Source: Methylobacterium ajmalii
Lineage (GTDB): Bacteria; Pseudomonadota; Alphaproteobacteria; Rhizobiales; Beijerinckiaceae
Direction: 5' to 3'
Assembly: GCF_016613415.1 (NCBI RefSeq)
Contig: NZ_JACWCT010000037.1
Span: forward strand, 16,044-76,337
Length of the DNA stretch: 60,294 nucleotides
A model generated the notes under the pieces. The model worked only from the letters and a program-made list of their open reading frames with translations. It did no database searches and was not told the origin of the DNA. Shown one piece after another: positions 7,580-17,042 of the stretch. Positions within the stretch are counted from its first letter, which is position 1. Each line of letters starts with the position of its first letter. Made by a program: the position numbers and the translations under genes.

Positions 7580-8530
7580 TCAAGCGGGCAGGCACCTCAA
7601 GCCCACCAAGGTCTCCCTCACCGCCCGGTCGAGGGGCGTGTGCGGCTCGGCGCCGAGGAACGCCAAAAGCCCGGCATTGTCCATCCGCAGCGGCTCGCAC
7701 CAGAGGTAGCGCATCTCGCCGATCTCCCGGGCGAGCGGCCAGAACGGCGCGGCGAGCGGCAGCAGGAGCCAGGGAAAGCGCCGCACCGGAACCTTGCCGC
7801 CGGCCGCCCGGACGATGGCGGCGACCATCTGCCGTCCGTCCGGGTCCCAGTGACCGTCCATGCTGAAGGCGGCAGCCCGGGGCAGGTCGGCCTCGCGCTC
7901 GGCGAGGCGCACCATCGTCTCGGCGACGTCGGGCAGGTAGGCCCATTGGTGGCCGATACCCGGCGTGCCGGGATCGAGCACGCGCCGCACCGGCTTGCCC
8001 GGGCTCACGAGGGCGGAGGAGAACCAGGAATTGGCGGTGGTGTTCGGCCCGAAGAAGTCGCCGGCCCGCACGATCAGGCTGCGGATGTCGGCCTCCCGCA
8101 GACGGCGCTCCATCGCGATGCGGATGCGGCCCTTCACTGTCCGCGGCGTCTGGGGGGCGTCGTCGCCCGGGTTCGGGCCGGCGTCGCGGCCGTAGACGTA
8201 GACGTTGCCCGGCAGGAGCAGCCGGGCATCCACGGCCTTCGCCGCCGCGATTCCGGCGTCGAGCATCGGCAGGACCAGCCGGTCCCAGCCGCGGTAGCCG
8301 GGCGGGTTGACCGCGTGGACGATCAGGGACGCGCCCGCGGCCGCCGCCGTCACGTCGGCCGGCACCATCGCGTCGCCCCGCACCCATTCGAGCCCGTCCG
8401 CTCCCATCGCCACCCGGGCGGGATCGCGGTGTAGGGCCCGCACCCGCCATCCGCTGGCAGCGAGCCGCCGCGCCACCGCGCCGCCGACCCCGCCGGTCGC
8501 CCCCAGGACCAGTGCCGTCCTCGTCGTCAT
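7580..8530 (-). CDS. NAD(P)-binding SDR/epimerase-like protein
   Basis: The 316-residue protein has an N-terminal Rossmann motif GATGGVGG (10-17), LIVHAVNPPGY after the second beta-alpha repeat, and the extended-SDR active-site-like segment NVYVYG. This is the atypical SDR/NAD-dependent epimerase family, cytoplasmic, substrate unknown. It is transcribed divergently from the LysR gene at 8623. Such pairs usually mean the regulator controls the enzyme gene, and the 92-bp gap contains an ATGAT-N12-ATCAT repeat. The name is family-level only. Confidence 0.85.
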   Translation of the reverse strand: MTTRTALVLGATGGVGGAVARRLAASGWRVRALHRDPARVAMGADGLEWVRGDAMVPADVTAAAAGASLIVHAVNPPGYRGWDRLVLPMLDAGIAAAKAVDARLLLPGNVYVYGRDAGPNPGDDAPQTPRTVKGRIRIAMERRLREADIRSLIVRAGDFFGPNTTANSWFSSALVSPGKPVRRVLDPGTPGIGHQWAYLPDVAETMVRLAEREADLPRAAAFSMDGHWDPDGRQMVAAIVRAAGGKVPVRRFPWLLLPLAAPFWPLAREIGEMRYLWCEPLRMDNAGLLAFLGAEPHTPLDRAVRETLVGLRCLPA

Positions 8531-8600
8531 CGCGCATCCCTTCCCGTCGATGCGCGGAGATGTGCCAAAGCACCGGTCCTTCGAAAATTGCCGAAGCGCG

Positions 8601-8622
8601 ATGATCGGCTATACGAAATCAT
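8601..8622. promoter_or_regulatory. inverted repeat in the SDR-lysR intergenic region
   Basis: ATGAT and ATCAT with a 12-bp spacer lie immediately upstream of the lysR ATG in the divergent promoter region, where a LysR-type regulator would bind. The arms are short, so this is only a candidate site. Confidence 0.3.
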
Positions 8623-9507
8623 ATGGCCGAACCGAGCTGGGACCATTACCGCGCCGCGCTCGCCGTGCTGGAGGAGGGTTCGCTCTCCGGCGCGGCGCGG
8701 GCGCTCGGCCTGACGCAGCCGACGCTGGGCCGGCAGGTCGCGGCCCTGGAGCGGGCGCTCGGCGTCGCGCTGTTCACCCGCTCGCCCACGGGTCTGGCAC
8801 CGACCGAGGCGGCGCTGATCCTGGCGCCCTACGCCCGCTCCCTGAAGGCGACCGCGGACGCGCTGCACCGCGCGGTGGCCTCGGACGCCGAGGGCCTGTC
8901 GGGCCGGGTCCGGATCACCGCCTCCGAGGTGGTCGGCGCCGAGGTGCTGCCGCCGATCCTCGCCGCGCTGCATGCCCGCCATCCCGGCCTGTCCGTCGAC
9001 GTGATGCTGTCCGACCGGATGCAGGACCTCCTGCGCCGCGACGCCGATATCGCGGTGCGGATGGCGCCGCCGACGCAGGCCGCCCTGGTGGCGCGCCGGG
9101 TGGGCACCATCCGTCTCGGCCTCTACGGCCATCGCCGCTACCTCGCGGCCCGCGGCCTCCCGGAGCGCCCGGCCGACCTCGCCCACCACAGCGTGATCGG
9201 CTTCGACGCCGAGACGCCGTTTCTGCGGGCGATGATGCGGGAGACCCCCGCCCTCGCGGCGGCGCGCTTCGCCTGGCGCAGCGACAGCACGCTGGCGCAG
9301 CTCGCCGCGGTCCGGGCCGGGTTCGGCCTCGGCGCCTGCCACACCGCGCTCGCCGCCCGCGACCCGGACCTGATCCGGGTCCTCCCGGAGATCGTCTGGG
9401 ACTTGCCGACCTTCGTGGCGATGCACGAGGACCTGCGCTCCCTGCGCCGTTGCCGGGCCGCCTTCGACACCCTCGCCGACGGGATGGCGGCGTATTGCGC
9501 GGGGTGA
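8623..9507 (+). CDS. LysR-family transcriptional regulator
   Basis: 294-residue regulator with an N-terminal winged HTH (about 5-65; AALAVLEEGSLSGAARALGLTQPTLGRQVAALERALGV, here broken by normal LysR pattern residues) and a periplasmic-binding-like effector domain (about 90-290). It is divergent from the SDR gene and probably controls it and itself. The ligand cannot be read from sequence. It is convergent with ftsY, with a shared hairpin between the two stops. Confidence 0.93.
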   Translation: MAEPSWDHYRAALAVLEEGSLSGAARALGLTQPTLGRQVAALERALGVALFTRSPTGLAPTEAALILAPYARSLKATADALHRAVASDAEGLSGRVRITASEVVGAEVLPPILAALHARHPGLSVDVMLSDRMQDLLRRDADIAVRMAPPTQAALVARRVGTIRLGLYGHRRYLAARGLPERPADLAHHSVIGFDAETPFLRAMMRETPALAAARFAWRSDSTLAQLAAVRAGFGLGACHTALAARDPDLIRVLPEIVWDLPTFVAMHEDLRSLRRCRAAFDTLADGMAAYCAG

Positions 9508-9510
9508 GAC

Positions 9511-9533
9511 GAGGGGGCTCGGGCGGCCCCCTC
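9511..9533. terminator. bidirectional hairpin between lysR and ftsY
   Basis: GAGGGGGC (9511-9518) and GCCCCCTC (9526-9533) form an 8-bp stem in the 29-bp gap between two convergent stop codons, the expected position for a shared terminator. There is no T-run on either side. Confidence 0.5.
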
Positions 9534-9536
9534 CGG

Positions 9537-10979
9537 TCAGGTCTTGTCGAGGCCGGCGATCGCCCGGGCGAAGTCCCGCGCCGCGAAGGGTTCGAGGTCG
9601 TCCACTCCCTCACCGACGCCGATGAAGTGGACCGGCAGGCCGAACTTGGCGGCGAGCGCCACCAGGATGCCGCCCCGCGCCGTCCCGTCGAGCTTGGTCA
9701 TGACGAGGCCGGTGACGCCCGCGGCCTTCTGGAAGATCTCGACCTGGCTCAGCGCGTTCTGGCCGACCGTGGCGTCGAGGACGAGGAGCACGGCGTGGGG
9801 CGCCTCCGCATCGAGCTTGCGGATGACGCGCAGCACCTTCTCCAGCTCCGCCATCAGCCCGGTCTTGTTCTGAAGCCGGCCGGCGGTGTCGATGAGCAGG
9901 ATGTCGGTGCCGGCGTCGCGCGCCGCCTGGAGCGCGTCGTAGGCGAGGCCGGCGGCGTCCGACCCTTGCGGGCGCGCCACCACCGGCGCGCCGGTGCGCT
10001 CGCCCCAAACCCTCAGCTGCTCGATCGCCGCGGCCCGGAAGGTGTCGCCGGCGGCCAGCATCACGCTGTGCCCCTGCGCCCGGAACTTTTGAGTGAGCTT
10101 GCCGATCGTCGTGGTCTTGCCGGCACCGTTGACGCCGATCATCAGGATCACGAACGGCTTCTTGGTCGTGTCGATCACGAGGGGTAGCGCCACCGGATCG
10201 AGGGCGCGCTCGACCTCCGCGGCCAGGATCGCCCGCACCTCGTCGGGGGCGATACCCTTTTCGTAGCGGCCCTTCCCGACGGCCTCGGCGATCCGGGTCG
10301 CGGTCTCGAGGCCGAAATCGGCCTGGATCAGCGCGTCCTCCAGCTCCTCCAGGGTGTCGGCGTCGAGCTTGCGCTTGGTGAACAGCCCGGTCACCCGGTC
10401 CGACAGGGCCGAGGAGGTGCGCTTGAGTCCGCCGGTCAGCCGGCTCCACCAGCCGCGCTTCTCAGCCGCCGCCTCGGGCTCGGCCGGGGGCTGGTAGATC
10501 ACCAGCGGAGCGGCCTCTTCGGCTTCCGGAGCGTCCGGCTCCTCGCTCGTGGGCGCCTCCGGCTGCTCGTGAGTCTCGGTCGCCTCCGGCTCCTGAATCT
10601 CGGCGGCGGCGGGCGCGACCTCGACCGGCTCGGGCTCGGGAGCGGCCGGCACCACGCCCTCGGGCTGGACGCCCTCGACGGGTTCGAGGTCGGCCCCGGC
10701 CAGCTCGTCGGGGAGGTCGTGCTCGGGGGCGGTCTCGGGCGAGGCCTCGGTCACGGTCGGGGGAGCCGGGAGCACGTCGTCGGCGCCGGTGGCGAAGTCG
10801 GGCACGCCCTCCGAGAGGGTGCCGGTCGGCTCCGTCGGCATCGTCGCGGCCGGATCGGGCTCGGCGGGCACGGCCGGAGCGTCGGCGGGGGTCTCGGCAG
10901 GCGTCTCCGTCGGCGTCTCGGCCTTCCGGCCGAACAGTCGGCCGAACCAGCCCGGCTGTTTCGTCTCACTCATCCGCAC
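9537..10979 (-). CDS. ftsY: signal recognition particle receptor FtsY
   Basis: FtsY docks SRP-ribosome complexes at the membrane so that membrane proteins insert co-translationally. The 480-residue protein has a long acidic Pro/Glu-rich A domain (about 20-170), an N domain (about 175-265) and a GTPase G domain with GVNGAGKTT (282-290), DTFRAAA, DTAGR (364-368) and TKLDGTARGG (428-437). The start could be Met1 or Met3 (10973). The acidic region is longer than in Escherichia coli but normal for Methylobacterium-like species. Confidence 0.97.
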   Translation of the reverse strand: MRMSETKQPGWFGRLFGRKAETPTETPAETPADAPAVPAEPDPAATMPTEPTGTLSEGVPDFATGADDVLPAPPTVTEASPETAPEHDLPDELAGADLEPVEGVQPEGVVPAAPEPEPVEVAPAAAEIQEPEATETHEQPEAPTSEEPDAPEAEEAAPLVIYQPPAEPEAAAEKRGWWSRLTGGLKRTSSALSDRVTGLFTKRKLDADTLEELEDALIQADFGLETATRIAEAVGKGRYEKGIAPDEVRAILAAEVERALDPVALPLVIDTTKKPFVILMIGVNGAGKTTTIGKLTQKFRAQGHSVMLAAGDTFRAAAIEQLRVWGERTGAPVVARPQGSDAAGLAYDALQAARDAGTDILLIDTAGRLQNKTGLMAELEKVLRVIRKLDAEAPHAVLLVLDATVGQNALSQVEIFQKAAGVTGLVMTKLDGTARGGILVALAAKFGLPVHFIGVGEGVDDLEPFAARDFARAIAGLDKT

Positions 10980-11056
10980 TTGCTCCAGACCCTGCGGACG
11001 ATCTAGGGCGGCCTGCCCCGAACTTCGCCCGCCCCCGCCGCCCCTGCGACAGACCG

Positions 11057-11749
11057 ATGATCGTTGACGACATACTCTCGCGGCTCCTCTACCGCGATGC
11101 CCTCGTGCTCGTCATCGACAAGCCGGCGGGTCTGCCGGTGCATCCGGGTCCGAAGGGCGGCGAGACGCTGACCCAGCACCTCGACGCCCTGCGCTTCGGC
11201 CTGCCGCGCCGGCCCGAGGCCGCCCACCGCCTCGATCGCGACACCTCCGGGTGCCTCGCGCTCGGCCGCCACGCCAAGGCGCTCGCGCGGCTCAACGCGC
11301 TCTTTGCACAGGGGAAAGCCGACAAGACCTACTGGGCGCTGGTCGAGGGCGGGCCGTCGGAAGAATCGGGCGAGATCGACTTGGCCCTCGTCCGCCGCTC
11401 CGACGACCCCCGCAGCTGGTGGATGAAGACCGATCCCGCCGGCGACCCCTCGCTCACCCGCTGGCGGGTGATGGGGCGCGACCCGGCCGCCGGCCGGACC
11501 TGGCTGGCCCTCGCCCCGGTGACCGGGCGCACCCACCAGCTCCGCGTCCATTGCGCCGCGATGGGCTGGCCGATCCTGGGCGACTCCGTCTACGGCAGCG
11601 CCCCGCGCCAGGGCGGACCGGGCCTGCAGCTCCACGCCCGCACCCTCGCCCTGCCGCTCTACCCGAAGAAGCCGGCGATCACCGTCGAGGCGCCGGCGCC
11701 GGGGCACATGCGCGAGGGGCTGCGGGCTTGCGGGCTTGCCGAAGGGTGA
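11057..11749 (+). CDS. RluA-family RNA pseudouridine synthase
   Basis: 230-residue pseudouridine synthase that isomerises a uridine in rRNA or tRNA. It shows VIDKPAGLPVHPG, the catalytic-loop motif HRLDRDTSG (57-65, catalytic Asp60) and the late motif TGRTHQLRVH. There is no S4 domain, so it is of the short RluA/TruC-like kind; the target base is not predictable from this. It is divergent from ftsY and convergent with fliP. Confidence 0.92.
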   Translation: MIVDDILSRLLYRDALVLVIDKPAGLPVHPGPKGGETLTQHLDALRFGLPRRPEAAHRLDRDTSGCLALGRHAKALARLNALFAQGKADKTYWALVEGGPSEESGEIDLALVRRSDDPRSWWMKTDPAGDPSLTRWRVMGRDPAAGRTWLALAPVTGRTHQLRVHCAAMGWPILGDSVYGSAPRQGGPGLQLHARTLALPLYPKKPAITVEAPAPGHMREGLRACGLAEG

Positions 11750-11840
11750 GGGGGCGGCGTCCTACGGACCTCCGGCGCCCGTTCGGTCCGCTCCACGAGC
11801 CGTCGCGTGGCACTCGTTCCGAAGTGAAATCGAAGAGGCG

Positions 11841-12620
11841 TCAGAAGAACGATCGCACCAAGCCGCTCACCAGCAGGTTCCATCCGTCGATCAGGATGAA
11901 GAACAGCACCTTGAACGGCAGCGAGATCACCGTGGGCGGCAGCATCATCATGCCCATCGACATCACGATGGTCGAGACGATCATGTCGATGACGAGGAAG
12001 GGGAGGGCGATGAGGAACCCGATCTCGAAGCCGCGGCGCAGTTCCGAGATCATGAAGGCCGGGATCAGGATCCGCAGGTCGATCTTCTCGCCCTCCTGGG
12101 GCTTCGGGAAGGTGCGGCTGGCGAGGTCCTGGAAGGTCTGAAGATCCTTCGGCCGGACCTGGGCCGACATGAACTCGCGGAACGGATCGGTGATGCGGGT
12201 GAAGGCCTCCTCCTCGGTGATCCGGTTCTCCTGGAGCGGGCGCACGCCCTCGTTCCAGGCCCGGTCGAAGGTCGGCGCCATGACGTAGAAGGTCATGAAC
12301 AGCGACAGGCTGACGAGGAACAGGTTGGCCGGCGTGCTCTGCAGGCCGATGCCGGAGCGCAGGAACGAGAACGCGACGGCAAAGCGCGTGAAGCTCGTCA
12401 CCATCACGAGGAGCCCCGGCGCCAGCGACAGCACCGTGAGGAGCGCGACGATCTGGAGGATGCGCCCGCTCGCGGCGCCGTTGCCGGGCGGCAGGAGGGC
12501 GTCGAGGCCCGGGATGCCGGTGACGCCGGCGGCTCCCCCGCCGGCACCCTGCGCCAGGGCGGCTCCGGCCGAGAGCAGGAAGAGCGTCGCCGCGAGGGCG
12601 ACCTTGCCGGAATGCCTCAC
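11841..12620 (-). CDS. fliP: flagellar type III export protein FliP
   Basis: FliP is a core subunit of the inner-membrane export gate of the flagellar type III secretion system. The 259-residue protein has an N-terminal signal peptide (to about residue 23), then membrane helices, and the conserved GIGLQSTPANLFLVSLSLFMTFYVMAPT region (its 20-residue parts at about 95-125) and SELRRGFEIGFLIALPFLVIDM. It is the last gene of the leftward flagellar operon. Its ATG overlaps the fliL stop by 4 bp. Confidence 0.96.
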   Translation of the reverse strand: MRHSGKVALAATLFLLSAGAALAQGAGGGAAGVTGIPGLDALLPPGNGAASGRILQIVALLTVLSLAPGLLVMVTSFTRFAVAFSFLRSGIGLQSTPANLFLVSLSLFMTFYVMAPTFDRAWNEGVRPLQENRITEEEAFTRITDPFREFMSAQVRPKDLQTFQDLASRTFPKPQEGEKIDLRILIPAFMISELRRGFEIGFLIALPFLVIDMIVSTIVMSMGMMMLPPTVISLPFKVLFFILIDGWNLLVSGLVRSFF

Positions 12621-13105
12621 TGGACCACCAAAGCCTCGACGATGAGCTCGCGCACGGCGCCCTTGGTGCGCAGGGCCACCCGCTCGTTGAGATCCTCGCG
12701 CAGGTGCTGCAGGCCGCTCGCCCCCTCGATCTGGGCGGTCGAGAGCGTGCGGAGGTAGGCGACGAGGTCGGCCTTGATCTCCGCGAGGGTGATGTCCGGG
12801 GTCGGCAGGCTGCCGGTCTTGAACACCACCGACGATTCGATGCGGACCCAGGAATCGGCCGGCTCGGCGAGGTTCGTCACCACCGAGCCGACGCTGCGCA
12901 GGGTCAGCTCGCCGGTGTAGTTCAGCACCTTGGCGGCCTTCTCGTGCTCCTGGGCCTCGCGGGTCTTCTGGTCGACCGCCTTCTCGACGCTCGTCATCAG
13001 GTACATGCCCAGACCCGCCCCGGTGCCGACGGCGACCAGGGTGCAGAGGGCGAGCGCGCCGATCCAGGCCTTGCCGCCGCCCTTCTTCTCGTCCTTGTCC
13101 GCCAT
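12617..13105 (-). CDS. fliL: flagellar basal-body-associated protein FliL
   Basis: FliL is a single-pass inner-membrane protein around the stator and motor that supports torque and motility. Of 162 residues, the N-terminal Lys-rich stretch (MADKDEKKGGGK) is cytoplasmic, one membrane helix spans about 13-35, and the periplasmic part carries the family's LTLRSVGSVVTNLAEPADSW and a C-terminal region ending LIVEALVVQ. It lies between flgH and fliP, the usual rhizobial order. Confidence 0.93.
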   Translation of the reverse strand: MADKDEKKGGGKAWIGALALCTLVAVGTGAGLGMYLMTSVEKAVDQKTREAQEHEKAAKVLNYTGELTLRSVGSVVTNLAEPADSWVRIESSVVFKTGSLPTPDITLAEIKADLVAYLRTLSTAQIEGASGLQHLREDLNERVALRTKGAVRELIVEALVVQ

Positions 13106-13127
13106 CGCACGCTCCTGGATGCCGCCG

Positions 13128-13853
13128 TCAGAACGGCGCGACGGTCTCGAAGATCTGCTGGCCCAGGGTCGGGCCCTGCACGTCGGTCAGGCGGCCGCGG
13201 CCGCCGTAGGAGACGCGGGCCTCGGCGATCTTGTCGTAGTCGATGGTGTTCTTGCGCGAGATGTCGCGCGGCCGGACGATGCCGGCGACGTTGAGGACGC
13301 GAACCTCGTTGTTGACCCGGATCTCCTGCGAGCCGCTGATCAGCAGGTTGCCGTTCGGCAGCACCTCGGTGATCACCGCGGCCACCGACAGGCTCAGGTT
13401 CTCCTTGCGGTCGATGGTGCCCTGGCCCTTGGTCTCGGTACCCGAGCGGATGCCGGTATCGGCGGTGGCCGAGTCCTTCAGGCCCGAGACGCCGTAGCCG
13501 AAATCGAAGCCGAGGCTCGACTTCTGGCTGCGCGAGCGATCGCTGGCGTTGTCGAACTGCGCCTTGTCGTTGATCAGGATGCTGACCGTCAGCACGTCGC
13601 CGATGTTGCGGGCGCGGGGATCCTGGAACAGGTCGGCGCTCGCCGGCGACCAGGTCGAGTGGTAGCCGTGCCGGCTCTGGAGCGAGCCGAAGCTCGACGG
13701 CAGGGCCTCGCGCGGGGCGGCGAGCCCGGTCCCGATCGGCGTCAGGACCGGCGGGCGGCCGAACTCGTCGAGCCTGCTCTGGCAGCCGGCGAGGGAGAGA
13801 CCCGCCACGGCGAGGGCAAGGAGGCGGGAAGCCGGAGCTCTGCGGGTCATCAC
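13128..13853 (-). CDS. flgH: flagellar L-ring lipoprotein FlgH
   Basis: FlgH forms the outer-membrane L-ring that acts as bushing for the flagellar rod. The 241-residue protein has a lipoprotein signal with lipobox LAGC (Cys24). The FlgH core includes SLFQDPRARNIGDVLTVSI-like DLFQDPRARNIGDVLTV, then GNLLISGSQEIRVNNEVRVL and GIVRPRDIS near the C-terminus. Its start overlaps the end of the preceding motE-like gene by 4 bp. Confidence 0.97.
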   Translation of the reverse strand: MMTRRAPASRLLALAVAGLSLAGCQSRLDEFGRPPVLTPIGTGLAAPREALPSSFGSLQSRHGYHSTWSPASADLFQDPRARNIGDVLTVSILINDKAQFDNASDRSRSQKSSLGFDFGYGVSGLKDSATADTGIRSGTETKGQGTIDRKENLSLSVAAVITEVLPNGNLLISGSQEIRVNNEVRVLNVAGIVRPRDISRKNTIDYDKIAEARVSYGGRGRLTDVQGPTLGQQIFETVAPF

Positions 13854-14434
13854 GATCTCTCGTTGTCCTTGCGGCGGCCGGCCTCGGCCATCTTGCGGGC
13901 CAGCGACGCGGCGCGGGAGGCCTCCATCTCGGCGAGCACCGCGCTCGCCGTGCGGGCGTTGAGCTTCACCAGGATCGCCGCGGCGTTGTCCTCGGGCATG
14001 TTGGTGAGCTGGAGCGCGGCCGCGTCGGCGCGCATCTTGGCGTAGACCGCCACCACGCTCTCGTCGGCCTTGGCCAGGAACTCCTTGCGCCGCTGGACCA
14101 CCGCCTCGTACTCGGCGCGCTTCTCCTCCAGGCGGCGGATGCGCTCCTCGACCTGCTTCTCGAGCGCGGCGAGCTGCTCCTTCTGCCAGGCGAAGCGGGC
14201 ATCGGCCGCCGCGTCCGCGATGGTGGCGCAGTAGCCGGTCTTCGACGGATCCTTGGCGGCGGCCCCGGCGGCGAAGTCCTGGGCGGTCGGCTCCTTGGGG
14301 GCGTCGCGGGCGGCGATGGCGCGCATCGCCGCGTCCTTGGCCGGGTCGCTCGCCGCGCCGCCATGGCCGTCGCCGGCGGCGAAGGCCGGGCCCGCGAGGA
14401 CCAGCAGGAGGGCCGTGAGGAGGATCCGGGTCAT
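13850..14434 (-). CDS. motE: MotE-family flagellar chaperone-like protein
   Basis: 194 residues with a Sec signal peptide (to about residue 19), a disordered Ala/Pro stretch, a coiled coil (about 82-130; QLAALEKQVEERIRRLEEKR) and a C-terminal MgtE-N-like segment (MPEDNAAAILVKLN). This matches MotE, described in Rhizobiales as a periplasmic chaperone for the stator-associated protein MotC. Placement between flgI and flgH, overlapping both by 4 bp, agrees. The symbol is my best match, not certain. Confidence 0.8.
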   Translation of the reverse strand: MTRILLTALLLVLAGPAFAAGDGHGGAASDPAKDAAMRAIAARDAPKEPTAQDFAAGAAAKDPSKTGYCATIADAAADARFAWQKEQLAALEKQVEERIRRLEEKRAEYEAVVQRRKEFLAKADESVVAVYAKMRADAAALQLTNMPEDNAAAILVKLNARTASAVLAEMEASRAASLARKMAEAGRRKDNERS

Positions 14435-15588
14435 TGGACGACGAGCTCCGCCTGGAGGGCGCCGGCGGTCTTCACCGCCTGGAGGATCGCGATGATGTCG
14501 GTGGGCTTCAGGCCGACCTGGTTGAGGCCGCGCACCAGCGTCTGCAGGTCGGAGCCGCCGAGCACCGCGAGCTTGCCCTGCTCCTCGCGCGCCGCCACCT
14601 CCGTGCGCGGCACCACCGTGGTCTGGCCGTTGGAGAACGGTGCGGGCTGGGACACCTCCGGCGTCTCGGTGACCCGCACCGTGAGGTTGCCGTGGGTGAC
14701 CGCCACCGTGGAGATCTGCACGTTGCGGCCGATCACCACCGTGCCGGTGCGCTGGTCGACCACGACCCGGGCCGGCACGTCGGGCTGGATCGTCAGGTCG
14801 CCGATCTCGGCCACCAGCCGCGGCAGGATCATGTCGCGGGGGCGCTGGAGCACCACCGAGCGCTGGTCGCGCGGGCTGGCGATGCGGCGGTGGAAGCGGC
14901 CCATCGCGTAAGCGTTGATCGCGTCGGCCACCATCGTGGCGGTCTTGAAGTCCGGGTTCTTCAGCTCGAAGATCAGCTCGGGCAGGTCGCGGAACGCGCC
15001 CGGCACCTCGCGCTCGATGAGCGCGCCGTTGGGGATGCGGCCGGCGGTCGGCACGCCCTGCGTCAGCTGCTCGGCCTGGCCCTGCGCCGAGAAGCCCGAG
15101 ACCGCGAGCGGGCCTTGCGCGGCGGCGTAGACGTTGCCGTCGCCGCCCGACAGGGGCGTCATCAGCAGGGTGCCGCCGCGCAGCGAGGTCGCATCGCCGA
15201 GCGAGGTCACGGTCACGTCGATGCGCGAGCCGGCGCCGACATAGGGCGGCAGGTCGGCCGTCACCATCACGGCGGCGACGTTGCGGGTGCGCAGGCGCGC
15301 GTCCCGCACGTTGATGCCCATCCGGTCGAGCATCGATTGCAGCGACTGCTCGGTGAACTGGGCGTTGCGCAGGGTGTCGCCGGTGCCCTGCAGGCCGGTG
15401 ACGAGGCCGTACCCGACGATCTGGTTGTCGCGCACGCCCTTCAGGCTGGCGACGTCCTTGATGCGGGCGTAGCCGCCGCCGGCGATGACCGGGGCGACCG
15501 CGAAGGCCGGCACGGCCGGGGCCGCGAGGGCCGAGCCGAGCGCGAGAAGGCCGAGGACGACGCGCGCCGCGCGCAAGCCGGCGCGCAT
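14431..15588 (-). CDS. flgI: flagellar P-ring protein FlgI
   Basis: FlgI builds the periplasmic P-ring around the rod. The 385-residue protein has a signal peptide (about 1-30), then ARIKDVASLKGVRDNQIVGY, GLVTGLQGTGDTLRN and, near the C-terminus, VRGLNQVGLKPTDIIAILQ, all typical of the family, at normal length. It touches flgA at the shared base 15588 and overlaps the motE-like gene by 4 bp. Confidence 0.97.
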   Translation of the reverse strand: MRAGLRAARVVLGLLALGSALAAPAVPAFAVAPVIAGGGYARIKDVASLKGVRDNQIVGYGLVTGLQGTGDTLRNAQFTEQSLQSMLDRMGINVRDARLRTRNVAAVMVTADLPPYVGAGSRIDVTVTSLGDATSLRGGTLLMTPLSGGDGNVYAAAQGPLAVSGFSAQGQAEQLTQGVPTAGRIPNGALIEREVPGAFRDLPELIFELKNPDFKTATMVADAINAYAMGRFHRRIASPRDQRSVVLQRPRDMILPRLVAEIGDLTIQPDVPARVVVDQRTGTVVIGRNVQISTVAVTHGNLTVRVTETPEVSQPAPFSNGQTTVVPRTEVAAREEQGKLAVLGGSDLQTLVRGLNQVGLKPTDIIAILQAVKTAGALQAELVVQ

Positions 15589-16142
15589 CAGAAGCCGCCG
15601 ATCTTGATGCGGCCGTCGGCCATCACGGTGCCGAGCACGATGCGGTTGGTGTCGGTGTTGCGCACCCGGATCGTCTCGCCGAGGCCGCCGTTCTGCAGCG
15701 GCTGGCCGACCGCCGTGATGACGAGGCCGTTCTCCTCGAAGACCATCTGGGTCGGCGTGCCGCGGCTGACGAGGCGCGGGTCGTCGACGGCGTTGACCGG
15801 CACCGGCTCGCCCGGCAGCAGCATCCGGCGGGCGGTGCGCCCGACGATGGCGAGCGGCGCGTCGATCACCGCGGCCCGGGCCCGGTAGGTCGTCGGGTAG
15901 GACTGGAGCCGCAGCATCGTCTCCTTGATCGTGTCGCCCGGGTAGATCGTCACGGTCGGGACCGGCAGCAGCATCTCGCCCGCGGTCAGGGCGGCAGGCG
16001 AATCGACCGACGACGACGACGGGGCCGGGGCGGCCACGCCGAGGGCGGCCGGCAGGCAGAGGCCGACGAGCGCCAGGAGGAGGCGGGAGCGCCGGAGGCG
16101 GAAATGCCAGAGGGAGGAGGACATGGAGCGAGGGGAGGACAT
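15588..16142 (-). CDS. flgA: P-ring assembly chaperone FlgA
   Basis: FlgA is a periplasmic chaperone for FlgI polymerisation. Of 184 residues, the N-terminus is a signal peptide (about to 37), followed by an SAF-like domain with PVPTVTIYPGDTI and a C-terminal beta region (LVSRGTPTQMVFEENGLVITA, in family position). Met7 (16124) is an equally plausible start. It is short relative to enterobacterial FlgA but normal for this order. Confidence 0.9.
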   Translation of the reverse strand: MSSPRSMSSSLWHFRLRRSRLLLALVGLCLPAALGVAAPAPSSSSVDSPAALTAGEMLLPVPTVTIYPGDTIKETMLRLQSYPTTYRARAAVIDAPLAIVGRTARRMLLPGEPVPVNAVDDPRLVSRGTPTQMVFEENGLVITAVGQPLQNGGLGETIRVRNTDTNRIVLGTVMADGRIKIGGF

Positions 16143-16240
16143 GGGGTGCCGCGCCGGGAGGAGGGGCGCCGCCGGGTCCGGCGGCGAGGCAGTCTCACCG
16201 TGGAGGGGGTCCGGAAGGCCGGGACTCCCGGGATCCCGGC

Positions 16241-17029
16241 TCAGCGGATGCCCTTGGAGATCGTGCCCGCCATCTCGTCGACGGCCTGGATCACCTTGGA
16301 GTTCATCTCGAACGAGCGCTGGGCGGTGATCAGGCTGGTGATCTCCTTGACCGGATCGACGTTCGATCCTTCGAGGTAGCCCTGCTGGATCTTGCCGTAG
16401 CTGACGTCGCCGGGATTGCCGATCACCGCCGCGCCGGAGGCCGGAGTCTCGCGGTAGAGGCCGTTGCCGAGCGGCTCGAGGCCCGATTCGTTGGCGAAGT
16501 TGGCGATGGTGAGCTGGCCGATGTTCTGCTGCGCGACCTGGCCCTCGATCTTGGCGAAGACCTGGCCCGACTGGTTGATGGTGATCTCGGTGGCGTTGTT
16601 CGGGATCAGGATCGCCGGGTCGACGGTGTAGCCCTCGAGCGTGACGAGCTGGCCGGTGGCGTTCTTGTTGAAGGCGCCGGCACGGGTGTAGTTGACCTCG
16701 CCGCTCGGGCTCTGGATCTGGAAGTAGCCGCGGCCGTTGATGGCGAGATCCAGCTGGTTCGCCGTGTTGGTCAGCTGGCCCTGGCGGTGCAGGTTGCGGA
16801 TCGCGGCGGCGCGCACGCCCAGGCCGAGCATCGCGCCCTCGGGAATCGCCTCCTGGCCGGCCTGGTTCGGCACGCCCTGCTGCCGCTCGGCCTGGTAGAG
16901 CAGGTCGGTGAACTCCGCCCGCGCGCCCTTGAACCCGGTGGTGTTCAGGTTGGCGATGTTGTTGGCGATGACCTCGAGGTTGAGCTGCTGGGCGGACATG
17001 CCCGTGGCGGCGACGGCGAGCGCTCTCAT
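16241..17029 (-). CDS. flgG: flagellar distal rod protein FlgG
   Basis: FlgG forms the distal rod of the basal body. The 262-residue protein has the N-terminal rod motif [20 protein letters not shown] and the C-terminal [22 protein letters not shown] followed by [10 protein letters not shown], both diagnostic. It is exported by the flagellar system without a cleaved signal. It lies 98 bp upstream of flgA, the largest gap in the operon. Confidence 0.97.
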   Translation of the reverse strand: MRALAVAATGMSAQQLNLEVIANNIANLNTTGFKGARAEFTDLLYQAERQQGVPNQAGQEAIPEGAMLGLGVRAAAIRNLHRQGQLTNTANQLDLAINGRGYFQIQSPSGEVNYTRAGAFNKNATGQLVTLEGYTVDPAILIPNNATEITINQSGQVFAKIEGQVAQQNIGQLTIANFANESGLEPLGNGLYRETPASGAAVIGNPGDVSYGKIQQGYLEGSNVDPVKEITSLITAQRSFEMNSKVIQAVDEMAGTISKGIR

Positions 17030-17042
17030 CTGCGTATAATCC